A stretch of 64,000 nt of DNA from Raffaelea ambrosiae (Eukaryota > Ascomycota > Sordariomycetes > Ophiostomatales > Ophiostomataceae): assembly GCA_002778195.1 (NCBI GenBank), contig PCDI01000009.1, positions 128,291-192,290 of the forward strand, written 5' to 3'. The position numbers and the translations under genes are program-made. Position 1 is the stretch's first letter. The number at the start of each line of letters is the position of its first letter. A model generated the notes under the pieces. That model did no database searches, had not been told where the DNA came from, and was given only the letters and a program-made list of their open reading frames with translations. Below, piece by piece: positions 10,489-21,149 of this stretch.

Positions 10489-13233
10489 CTAGGCAGTGTT
10501 ATCTGTTGGTCTTGTCCATGTCCGCAGATGTCCTGGAATCAACATTAGCAGTCACGAATCCAGCCCGCTGGTAGCTTCCGTTTAGAAGATATTAACATAC
10601 CTGTCTTGCTGCTAGTCATGATTGACGCCTCCGTGAATCCAAGCCAGCAGAGCGGATCCTTGTCAACGACCGTCGACTAGCGAAGGTTAGTATATATATA
10701 GAAGGATGAGTAACGATGACGGTAGGGTCAACATGTTGTCTGTGTTGACAGGAGAAAGCTTACACAGACAGGAGGCAGCATTGCTGTGCGAGCCCGCGGC
10801 TCCACGGCGTGCACCCGCTCGTCGCCCTCGTCGTCCAGGTCGTCTTCCGTATCAGCCACCGTCGGCGCGCTGCCTGCGCCGTTGGATAGCCCAGAGTCGG
10901 AGCGGAGTCGTACATACTGGCGCGAGGCGATGGATCCGCGCTGGCGCAGAGAGGCAGAGCCTGCCGCTGCAGCCGACGCAGTGGCCGTGGCCTTGGGTCG
11001 AATCAGCATGCCGACGCTGAAATCCCACAGACACAGGCGACCGTCCTCGCCGACGCTGCCAAAGCGGTAGTTGCGGTCGTCGCAGCGCCAGGGGTCAAAT
11101 GCCACCGAGGTGACCCAGGAGTGATGGCCCTGGCAGCGAGCGACAAGGGTGGCGTCGGCGACGCGCCAGATAGACAGCAAATCATCCTGGCCACCAGTGA
11201 CGACATACTTGCCATCGGGCGACCAGCAGACACAAGTCAAGCCGCCGTAGTAGGAGTAAAACAGGCCGAGCAGCCTGGAAGAGGTAATGTTAGGCTAGCA
11301 AACGACAGCAACGGAGGAGACACAGCAGACCTGGGGGGGGGGTAGGGGGTACTCTTCTCGAATGTAATCAATGATGCGGAGGGAGCCGTCTTCTGAGACT
11401 ACGGCCAGTAGGCTCTGATCCGGAGCAAACGCAAAGGCGTTGATTCGCTGGTTGGACAGCTTGTAGTAAGCGACTGGGTTGGTCTTCTGCGGCTTGCCGT
11501 GGACGGACCGCTCGACCTGGATATGGGTGCGCGGGTCTTGGCCTTCCGGCGCACGCTTCCGGGTAGCATCGTCCTCGTCCGTAACAAACGTGGCGTCTTC
11601 CTTCTCCTTGTCGAAGATGACTAGCGAGCCGTCCATGAAGGCGGCCATGAAGAGGTTCTCCGAGCCGGGCATCCAGCGGATCTCGGAGCACGGTGTTCCG
11701 CAAATGATACCCTACGGAATGAAGGAGGTCAGTATACTTCTGATCGTCAGGAAAAGTTGCAAAAAACTATAACGCGACGTTTACGTAGTCCAAAGAAGAC
11801 CTACATTCTTGTTCAGGCGAGTGTACCGCTGGGAAATGGGCTCCCACCAGATAACCTCGCCGGTAGAGAAGCCCATAATGAGGTCCATGTGCGCGGTGCT
11901 CTTGGAGACCGGGTTGACGTCATGGCACAGGCAGTGCGCCTTGGTGAACAGAATCTTGGTCAGATAGTCGGCCTTCTTGTCGGACGCCATGTCCAGCCAC
12001 TGGAAGGCGCGGTTGATGTTGGTAAAGGCATAGAGACCGTCGGGCGCGCGGTCCTGCAGCCGCTTGGTGAGCCCGTCGTTGACAATGACTCGTGAAATGA
12101 AGGACGAGTTACTCTTGGTCATGTTGTTCTTGGGCTTGCGTTGCTTGCCGCCGCTGCTCGACTTGATGCCGCCAAGGCCGGCGAACGCGCTGACCGCACT
12201 CGTCGCTGTAGTGGCGCTCTCCGCAATGGTGGTCGTGGGTGGCGAGGCAGCGGCAGAGACAAGCGCGGTGTCGCTCGCACCTGAGACAGCGCTCGTGGTA
12301 TTAATGCTGAGGCGCCCCGTGGCCGAGTCGGCGCCGGCACCGGAGGCAGCTGTGCCGCCGCCGGCAGTGCTGCCACCGGACTCGCTCTCGTTGGGGTGCT
12401 CTTCGAGGGGGGAGAAGGCTGCGCGCGGGATGGATGTGGGCGCAGTCTGTGTGGGCACGGCCGAGCCTTGCGAAGCGAGGAGGAGCGACAGCGCGCGGGG
12501 CCGGGGAGGGTCGACGATGGCCACGAGAGAGACCTTGGTGCCAACGGTGGCCGGCTGTGGTGTTGTCGCGAGAGGGTTCGGGTTCACGATCGGTGCTTCT
12601 GACGGATGCGGAGGTGGCGTAGCGAGCAGGAGGTCTTCTTTGAGGACGTAGAGACCTGCGAGAGTGGCGGTGGTTAGCATCATTGCTTCTTGGCGGTGCG
12701 ATTCTCCAGCTTGCTTAGCTTGCGCAGCTTGGGGAAGCATGGAGATCTTGGAGAGTGTGGAGAGCGCCGACGGCTGCGCAGCTGCCGCAAGCTCTTCTGC
12801 TTACCCTCGCCCACAAGAAACTGGTGCTCGGGCCCAGTTGGGTTGGTGAGGATGTTGTTTGTCTCGATCATCGGGACGATCTGGCCACCCGGATAGGCCC
12901 CATTGTACATCATCTGAGTGGGATACCGGGGCGGGGGCGGGAGGACGCTGGCAAGATGGGGGAATCGGTTAGAGAATCAGGAGACTAGAGACGGGCGATC
13001 GTGAGGGTAGAGGATGTCGTGACGACAGTGAAGATCACGAACAACTATGGACGTGGATGGCCACACAATGCGGGAAATCAAAGAAAAGGGCAGCAATGAG
13101 GCAGTCGATAGCAGCGCAAGAACGGCCGAAATGACAGAAGTGAGTGGAAGAAATGCCAGAAGGAACAAAAAGAACAAAAAGAACAAAAAGAACAAAACAT
13201 GGCACAGCAAGAACCCAGCAATACTCACAACAT
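10489..13233 (-). CDS. creC: Catabolite repression WD40 protein CreC
   Basis: This is the WD40 partner that stabilises the deubiquitinating enzyme CreB (homologous to human WDR20/DMWD with USP12/46). Seven exons: 13233-13229, 12947-12805, 12655-11805, 11711-11353, 11274-10764, 10676-10601 and 10532-10489. They encode 662 residues and every phase closes. Exon 1 contributes only ATGTT; joining it yields the N-terminus MFVLPPPPRY, which matches the Aspergillus CreC start as I recall it. Landmarks are LATPPPHPSEAP, RKPKNNMTKS, a FTNINRAFQWLD block, IMGFSTGEVIWWEP, then WD repeats including YYGGLTCVCWSPDGKYVVTG and HHSWVTSVAFDPW, and a C-terminal DPLCWLGF...GHLRTW repeat. A Ser/Ala-rich insert of about 200 residues lies between the N-terminus and the first repeat. 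A C10 tract sits just before the acceptor of exon 5's intron. The neighbouring arrestin acts in the same regulatory pathway. Confidence 0.95.
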
Positions 13234-14576
13234 GGCGGCGGTGGTTCGACGTAGCTCTGCAGCTACGAGCCAGTCGGATTGTTCTTCGGTGGGCTTCTCT
13301 TCTCTAGCTCTGGCCTGTCCGGCCTTGCTGGCCTTGCTGGTCTCTCAGGCTTCGGCTACCCTCCCAAGGGCCTGCTCGGCTCGGCGCAGCTGCGTATTAC
13401 TCTATTTTGGGGGGGCTTTTTTTTTACGCGGATAGGGCTCTCTTTTCCCTGCCCAGACTCGCCTATGCACGGCGGCGTATTCAGTCACAGGTCTGGCGTG
13501 CTGGCGAGCCTATGACGGCATCCCACACAGGCTTGGCGCGTGGGATGATGGCCGCTCCTGTCTGGACGGACCAAACGGCCACGGACGGTTCAGGCGGTGG
13601 GCTGTGGTGGTTGGGTCCCCGGCCCACAGGCGGCCGGAACGTCTTTTATTTTTGGCTGGTGGTAGCCCCGTGGGCGGTTGCGACTTCCCTCCGGCGCTCG
13701 TTCGGAGAAGTGGTTTACTGGAGACCCTGCAAATAGTCAGCGGAACGTTGTTCGCCGGCCGCTGTCGGCGTTCGGGCGTACGGTGAAGCGGTGTCGGAAG
13801 GCCGTGATCGGGCCACGTGTGCGAAACTCGGGGAGGGAAAACCGTGCGTGAGGTGGTGTCTGGTTGTGTCGAGGGTCAAGGAGGAGTTGTGCCGGCCAAG
13901 AGAGCAGAAGACGAAAGATGGGGTTTTGGGGAGAGAAAGAGGAAAGAGGGGGCGCGGAAGACAGCTAGCGCGGCCGCCATTGCCACTTTCCTCCCCAGGT
14001 TTGTATGTACTCTGGCAGATATGTAAGACGGGCGTTTGATTGCTGGGTCGCGCTGATTGGCAGCCTTCAGGCAATTCTGTGCCTGCAGATAGGTACCATG
14101 TAGCTGTGGGGCAGTGCGATACAGACAGGGCAGACAGGCGCAAGGGCATCGCACAGGCACCGCAAAACACGGGTCGTGTCACGAGCACGGCAGAGACGTG
14201 CACAAAGCCACGCTTCAATATACAGACAAAGTCGGAGCATCACCTCTCTTATATTAGACACTATGGAATCAATACTTGTTTATCCCGGCCAAGCGGCCAA
14301 GGAAAGCCAGATGTAGAGATGCGACAAGAGAAAGAGAAGAGAAAAAGAAAAGAATAAAAAAAAAAGAATAAAAACAAAAACAAAAACAAAAACAAAAAAA
14401 CGTTTGAGTTGGGTATCATGAGAGTTGTATCCAGTCCAGCCAGCCTGTCCACCAGCCCGGCCGCCAGTCCAGATGATGCAAGTTCCAGCAAGTGTGCGCC
14501 GCCGTGAATGTAAATGAAACAGTCGAGTCGATGGCAGGCACACCACTGTGCCCGGCATTCTCGCCTGTGGACGTGC
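13234..14576. other. Gene-free stretch between gem1 and creC
   Basis: No gene is recognised. It holds the creC 5' flank, GC-rich sequence with short imperfect repeats (about 13310-13345) and an (AAAAAC)n-like tract at about 14358-14400. A similar AACAAAAAG repeat lies inside creC intron 1 (about 13163-13196). Confidence 0.5.
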
Positions 14577-16806
14577 CTACGGGCTCCTCGTTGACCGGCG
14601 CCAACTTCTCACGTCAGTAAATCGTTGCTGCAGATAACTAGGGGTCAGAGGAGACAACTCTGTACCTACATCATAAAGGCTGCCGCTGCCGCGCAGGTCA
14701 CTGCCCCCAAGGCCACATACAGACTCGTCCGGTCTGCCTGGGGCTCCTCGCTCTTGGGGAACCCATAGCTGGGGTTCGTCGCCACCTCTGCCAGCGATAC
14801 GAACAGCTCGCTGATGCTCTCCCACGTCGCGCTGACATGCAGCGGCGCACTCATCCGCAGCGCCGCCGTGTATGCATCCGGTTGCAGCTCGCACCGCTGT
14901 GTCGTCTTATCGCGGTCGGCCTTGAGCGCTGCGTAGACCGCGGGAAGATCGTCCAGCTTCTGCTGCTGGCGCAGCGACACGACGTGGCTGAACGAATCCG
15001 GGTCCGACGAGTCGTAGGCAAAGCACAGCAGGTCGCAGGCATCGAGACGCGCCTGGTTCTCGAGCACAGCCGACTCCAGCTCGCCCAGCTCCTCCAGGAT
15101 CAGGTAGCACTGCTTGCCCCCCTCGAGCTCGACGCTGTTGACGGCCCGCCGTGGCCGGATCGTCGGCCGGTGCAGCGGGTCGAACGGCCGGCCCAGGAAT
15201 GCGTCCAGAAGGGACGACTTGCCTGCGCCGGGGGCGCCCACGACGTAGCAGAGCACCACGTTGCGGTCAACCCGGCCGGGCCGCCGCCGCCGCTTGCGCG
15301 GCCGCGTGATCTTGAGCGCCGCCGTCGGGCTGGGCGGGTCGCGCGAGCCCGGCGACTCGAAGCCCAGGTATGCCAGGTACTCGAGCGTCGTCTTGGGCTC
15401 CAGGAACGTCGTCATGCTCCACTGCGCCAGCCAGCCCTGTAGCGTGATGTAGCCGGCCTCGTTGCGCACCGTAGACAGGGGGAAGTCTGCCTCGACCCAC
15501 GACGCCGGCAGGCCGGGCGTTGGTGCAAACAGCGCCGTCAGCTCGGCGTCGTTCAGTCCGCCATCGTTGTCCTTATCAAACAGCAGGAACAGGTCCATGA
15601 AAAACCGGTAGCCGGCCGGGCTCGGCTCCGATGACGCGTACTCGGGCACGTCGAACCGCGGGTGCAGGAAGCTGTCGGCCAAGCTCAGGCTGTCTGTGTA
15701 GTGGAACTTGCGCAGAATCACCCAGATCGTCTCGTGCCGCCCCTTCTCCGCGTAGATGCGGTTGAGTGTCAGAAAGTCGGTCAGGTCGATGCCTCGGTCG
15801 CCAGGCGAATCAATCGAGCGGCCAGCAGGGTTGCTCGTGGCAGTAGTCGTACTCGTCGCAGTGTTCGGCCTGGACGAAGAAGCGACGGCCGCCCGGACCT
15901 TGGCGAGGGTGAACTTGATGCTGGCCAGGTCCTCGGGCGACAGGGCCCGGTTAAAGGTCGTCTCCTGGAACTCGTGCATCTCGCGGTCGCTGAGATAGCC
16001 GTCCTGGTCCTTGTCGCACAGGTAGAAAATGCGCCGCAGAGCGGCCACGCACGCCGGCTTGAGGTCGCCTTCCTTGTAGTCGAACAACGGCGCAATGGGG
16101 TGCGTGACCGCCTTCTGGCACAGAAAAAACACCTCGTTGACGTTGTGGTGGTTGCGGGCGCTGGCGCGGATGCACGAGTCAATCTCGCGGAACTCCTGCA
16201 TCACCGGCACCATCTCCTCGTCCAGAACCTGGGCCACTTTTCCCTCGTCCGTGCCGCCGACACCGCTCATGCCCCCAATGCCGCTGCCACCGATGATGCC
16301 GCCTGCCGCCGCCGCGCTGGTGTCCTCGCCGCTGCCGCTCAGGTCCGACTTGTTCGCGCACAGGACCACGGGGACATTAACGCCCAGAGAACGGAAGTAG
16401 GGCATCCAGAAGAGGGCTACGCGTTCGTAGCTGTAGTGGTCGGAGTAGACCAGCAGGATCACGTTGCATTTTCGGATCTCCCGACGTAGGATCGTGCGTT
16501 CTTGCGGCCGCGCCGAGGTATCGACAATTGTCGTCGTGACGTTTTCCGGCGTGCCAATGTTGGGAGGGATCGTGATTTGAGGCAGGACTGCCTGGATCTT
16601 GCCGGTGATGAACACATCCTTGACGAGCGAGGCGATCAGGCTGGACTTGCCCGTGCCTTCGTCGCCACAGACGCAGATTCGAACTAGAGGGGAGAGGCTG
16701 TGTGTCAGCAGTATACGTGGGACCAAGACGGCAGCAGGTGCTCGAGAGCGCTCCCATGTTGTGTCTTGAGAATGGATTTTTGTTTCGGCTCACCTTCTTG
16801 AGCCAT
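14577..16806 (-). CDS. gem1: Mitochondrial Rho GTPase Gem1 (Miro)
   Basis: Gem1 is a tail-anchored outer-mitochondrial-membrane GTPase that controls mitochondrial shape and inheritance and works at ER contact sites. Three exons: 16806-16794 (13 nt), 16683-14670 and 14604-14577. They give 684 residues. GTPase 1 has the P-loop GDEGTGKSS at residues 11-19 and NKSD near 115. EF-hand loops lie at 228-239 (DKDQDGYLSDRE) and 374-385 (DKDNDGGLNDAE). GTPase 2 has GAPGAGKSS at 487-495. The C-terminal helix SLYVALGAVTC...AAAAF is followed by IWRRSTRSP, supplied by the last mini-exon; without that exon the protein would lose its basic cap. Two low-complexity insertions are unusual: a Gly-rich one of about 35 residues (about 120-155) right after NKSD in GTPase 1, and a Ser/Thr one near 270-295 between EF-hand 1 and the next segment. 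Confidence 0.96.
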
Positions 16807-18255
16807 CTCGAAAGACTTGTGTCAGCTCCTGCTCAGAGAAGACCCCATCAGACAGAACAGTAAGGAGAATACAAAATAAAATAGCAGCAGCGAAACTAGA
16901 ACCAAGAAGAAAAATGAAAAGAGAAAAGGAAAAAAAAATGAAAAAAAAAATGAAAAAAAATGTTCGCTCTTATTTGTCGTCCGAAGAATTTATTTGTCGA
17001 AGACAGTGTGGACGGATTTGTGGTGCGAAGTGTGGGGAGCTATCGGTTCCTACGGCCGTAATCGAGATATCCAATTTGCAGAGCAGCCCATTCTTCGTTC
17101 CCCGCTAGAAATGATTGGCCAGACTAGCATACGACCAACAGCAACTCTCCTACACAGTACATACGAGTAGTTAGCAGCTGCTTACTTTAGGAAGTGCACA
17201 CAAAAACGGGCAAAACTGGGGACAAAGGCTTCATGTATGTAATTGGCACCCGAAAGCAATGGCAACAAGAGCTAAGCTATTATGCAAGATGCATAGTAGA
17301 ACGAGTGGCGTGCCATGTCCTGGGCGACATCCTGAGAGATTGTGTGTCGATCCTGCTCTTTGCGAGTGCAATGCAGAATAAGTTGGCTGTCAACAGACAA
17401 CTCTCGTATACAAAGATGGTGAACAAAAATCCAATAAATCCAATAACCCAATAACCCAATCCCAACCCACGAGACCGTCCTCGCGATAGCGCTGTAGCAT
17501 TGTCGCAGAGGCAACACGACGTCTCAGGCCCAGCGCGCCGTCCCAGCGATGGCGTAAAAGCACTTTCGCTGTCGAGTGGTAAAAGTATCGATGTAAACTC
17601 CAAAGTTTTGAAAATCATAACCCGGATCGACAGCGCATCCAAACACAAATGGGGGTATCATCAATGAGAATAACAAAAGCAAATCGAACAAAGCCAAGGG
17701 AACAAAAACGGCAAAAGGTAAACAATGGTAAAAACGTGCAAGAAAAGCCAGCCAGTCATGTAGGAAGGAAAGAAAGTAGAGGGAGGGGAATGGGGACGCC
17801 AGATGTTTTTCTTCCCCTTCTGCCATCCTGACTCTTTCCGAGACGTGTCCTACGATAGCGTATAGAGCATTGTCGCGTGGCACACGGCAAGAGACAAGCC
17901 GAAGAAGGGGGGGAACATGGTCTGGACAAAAAGAAGGTCAAGAAGAAAATCGTAAAACAAATGAAAAAAAAAAAAATTCCGTCTCGTCCATGCTTATAAA
18001 CCCGAGCACAGAGTTGTTTGTCCTCGTCGAGAGGCAGAGACTGTGAGACGATGACTGGAGGCTGCTATCAAGTCGAAGGACGTGTGGCGATGACAGCGAA
18101 GAACGAGAAAAAAAAACTCCCAAAAAATTCGAAGCCGAAGCCATGGACATGCGTAGCAGGTTGAGCTGCTGATTGTCGTCGCGCTTGAGTTGTTTGCGAC
18201 TAAGCACCAGGATGTCCACTGTTGAAGCTCCCGGGCCATGTCCGACCATAGACAC
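16807..18255. other. Gene-free stretch upstream of gem1
   Basis: No supportable gene. The gem1-proximal part (about 16860-16960) is A-rich with repeated AAAAAATG words. A CCAATAA/CCAATAACC mini-repeat lies at about 17430-17465. The TAC/GTA-rich motif occurs near 17153-17175. Confidence 0.5.
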
Positions 18256-20173
18256 CTAGTTGGAAGCCGCTTGGCGGCCACGCCCCAACAGATGCCCGAA
18301 GCCTCGCTGCTCCTGCTCACGAAGTGCCGCACCGTCAATGATTTCGCCATCCACTGAAACCGACTCCGAGGTGGTGCCTGTCTTGGGGCTGTTGGTGTTC
18401 GTGCTGCTGTGCACGCGCTCGTTCCCAAATATGCGCAGCAGCACAACATTGACAAAGCTGGAGGCAATGCTCATGCACAGAATCGCAATCATGGCGAAGT
18501 TGCTGTTGCGGTACTGGTGCGGGCCAGGCTTGGCATCGGCCGGCCAGCCGGTGTACAGGGCATAGGTTGTGGTGATGCTGCCAAGGTTGCCGAGGCCAGA
18601 AACCAGCGCGGACGCGGCAGCCACGCCCACCTCTCCGTGCCGGCGCTGGAAGATCTCGCCAGACCAGGTCATGCAGATGGGCACAGTCGGACCGAGACCG
18701 AAGCCCACCATGAGCAAACCGCCGTAGCGCGCCCAGGGGTTGGAGTAGGGGGCGAAGCTGACAGTCAGCAGGCCGGCAATCTGGATACAGGTGGCTGCCG
18801 AGAAGAAGACAGCGCGGTAGCGGTGGAAGCGGTCGGAAATGGGAGTAACCAGGAGAATGGCAATGAGGTCCATCTGTACAGGGAGAGTTTAGTATTGAGA
18901 GCAGCGAGCAGAGTGGCCAACATGGAAACATACAATCCAAATCGGCGCAGACAGCAGGCTCAGCACGATGTCACTGAAGTCGGGGTTGATGGCCGAAATG
19001 ATCACGGTCGCATACAGCTGGGTGCCGATGCCCACACCCACGACGCCAAAGTACATCAGCACCAGCGGCCACAGGCGCCAGTCGATGAGCACGCGGCCCA
19101 GATCGCGCAGCGTCCAGGGACGCGTGTGGTACACCCGGCGCAGGTCGTGGTAGTGGACGAGGGCGTCCTCGCCGTGCAGAGCCTCGGGCGAGGGTGGCAC
19201 CCAGGCCAGGAGGCGGTGCGGCTTGGGGCGGGTCTGGCCGGGGGCCAGCGGCCGGTCGGGAAGCCACCAGAGCAGCGACACGCCGAGAACGACACCCAGC
19301 AGGCCGTAGACCAGGAACATCCACTGGAAGCCGACCAGGCCGCTCAGGCCGTCCATCTTCTGGAAGCCGGCAGACACGAGGCCCACGACCGCGGCAGAGA
19401 GCTGGGAGGCCGTAAAGTACATGCCGATGCGCTTGGCCGTGCGCGATGGCGGGTAGAACAGCGTGAGGTAGTAAGCCATGCCGGGCCACATGCCAGCAGT
19501 GACGACGCCCAACAGGAAGCGCAGGAGCTGCAGGCTCCAGGCGGCTTTGACGGCGGCGAAGCAGGTGCCGATGGCGCCCACGGCAAAGACGATGCGAGCC
19601 ATCCAGACGCGCGGGCTCAGCCGGGTCATGACCATGTTGGACGGGAAGTCGAAGATGACGTACGACACGTAGAAGAGCGTGAGTGCCGTCGAGGTGTCCT
19701 TGGCGGTGAGGCCCAGCACCTGCATGAGGTCGTGGCCCTGGGCCTTGTTCATGGTCTGGGCGATGCCAATGTTGGAGCGGATGGCCGAGCAGAGGAAGTA
19801 GAGCACCCAGAATGCTGGTCACGGGGAGTCAGACGAGACCTGCTGGGATATGGACTGGCTGGCCATGGAGGTCGCCAAAAGGAAATTTACCTGGGATGAT
19901 GCGCAAATCGAGTTTCCTGGAGGCAACGTCTCAGTCCATGTTATCACAGCCTACGCGGTCTGTCACAGCCCCGCTGACTTACCGGTAGACTTGCTCGGCC
20001 CGGGCAACATCATATTCGACCACCCCCGGCTGCGCTCTGGGCCCATGGGCTGCGTTGGGGACATCGTCTGTCTCTGTTCCGGCCACGGCTGTCGTCAAGA
20101 CCCCGCTCTTCTTCGACGGGCCATCGTGGTCCCCGGAGCCGACGCTGCGGCCGTTCTCCTGGCTAGAAGCCAT
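18256..20173 (-). CDS. MFS permease, anion:cation symporter (allantoate permease-like) family
   Basis: This is a plasma-membrane secondary transporter of the Dal5/Tna1 type, which takes up organic anions such as vitamins, allantoate or small carboxylates; the substrate cannot be read from the sequence. Four exons: 20173-19983, 19916-19891 (26 nt), 19814-18934 and 18873-18256. They give 571 residues. A hydrophilic N-terminus of about 60 residues leads into KLDLRIIPAFWVLYFL (TM1). Then come the family-typical GLTAKDTSTAL...SYVIFDFPSNM, GMWPGMAYYLTLFYPPSRTAKRIGM, about 12 hydrophobic segments, a long charged central loop (about 280-330), and a cytosolic tail rich in Ser, Thr and Glu. The intron positions and the AKRIGM signature favour ACS over sugar or DHA1 carriers. 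Permeases of this class are often arrestin clients, which makes the nearby creD-like gene a plausible but unproven regulator. Confidence 0.92.
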
Positions 20174-21149
20174 ACCTGCAGCACTTGCTGCTGCTCGTGC
20201 GCGGGGCTGGTGGTAGTCGAGGCAAGCGAGCAGTTGAGCGTGATGACAAGACCGAAAGAAAGCAATGGAGGCGCGTGCTAACCCGGATTTGCTCAGCTTG
20301 GTAGGCAATGGCCACAGTCTCAAATCAAAATGCAGAGGCCCAGGAACGACGAGAGGGGGAAGAGTCAACAGAAGAGGTAAGGACGAAATATCCGCCCGTG
20401 AGGAGTTGGACAATATGCGAGGGACAAAAAAGAAGACGAGAAAATAAAAGGGGAGAACAAACCGAACAAAACGAACAAAAACGAGTGACACACATCAGAG
20501 CATACAAAAGCGACTTAATCCCGAGGTACCACTCAAAATGAAAAAGTCTTTGGGATAATGTGGAGAAGGCTAGCTAGACTGTTCTCTCATTGGCCCGCTC
20601 CTCAACAAAATGCGCTGTCGTATAAGCACTTCATGATGGGGCAGGTCCCGCCAGTGTTAGCTAGTAACTAATGCCAACGTCTTCCTTGCAAACGCGCAGC
20701 GGCATGTCCAACGCCTTGTGTCAGAGAGCCGCAACGTTCATGATTTGGCCGACACGATGCCTCTTGAGACGGGATACAGAGAAAGAAATAGAGAGGAAAG
20801 ACGAGAAAGTAATCTACCAGTGATATTTCAAGGACATAAAACAACAGGAACCATACGCATGCAGCATCGCCTCAACAAGATCGGGATTTCTGTTTCGCCC
20901 CCAATGTAACAGCAACCGACTTCATTGCCCCTTAGCTTACAGGTCAGTCAAAACATAGTCCTCCTCCACGGTTGTATCCGCCACCTGGCCAATTCCGTCA
21001 CCCGTGCCTGTCTGTGCATTCTCCTGCCCAGCCAAAGCACTGGCCTGAGATTCCCTCCCGCTATGCGAACTCCTGGGGCTGTCTTGTCCTGCATGTCTCT
21101 CCCACACTAACGGTCGGACACTGTTCCGTCTCGTCCTGCTGTGGCGCCT
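20174..21149. other. Gene-free stretch
   Basis: No gene seen. It contains the 5' flank of the MFS gene (A-rich AACAAAAC words near 20455-20485) and the 3' flank of nup85. Confidence 0.5.

Noticed and set aside
18409..19899. 496-codon open frame on the plus strand opposite the MFS gene
   Set aside because: It is the antisense shadow of GC-rich coding exons; the minus strand gives a clear 12-TM transporter with proper splicing.
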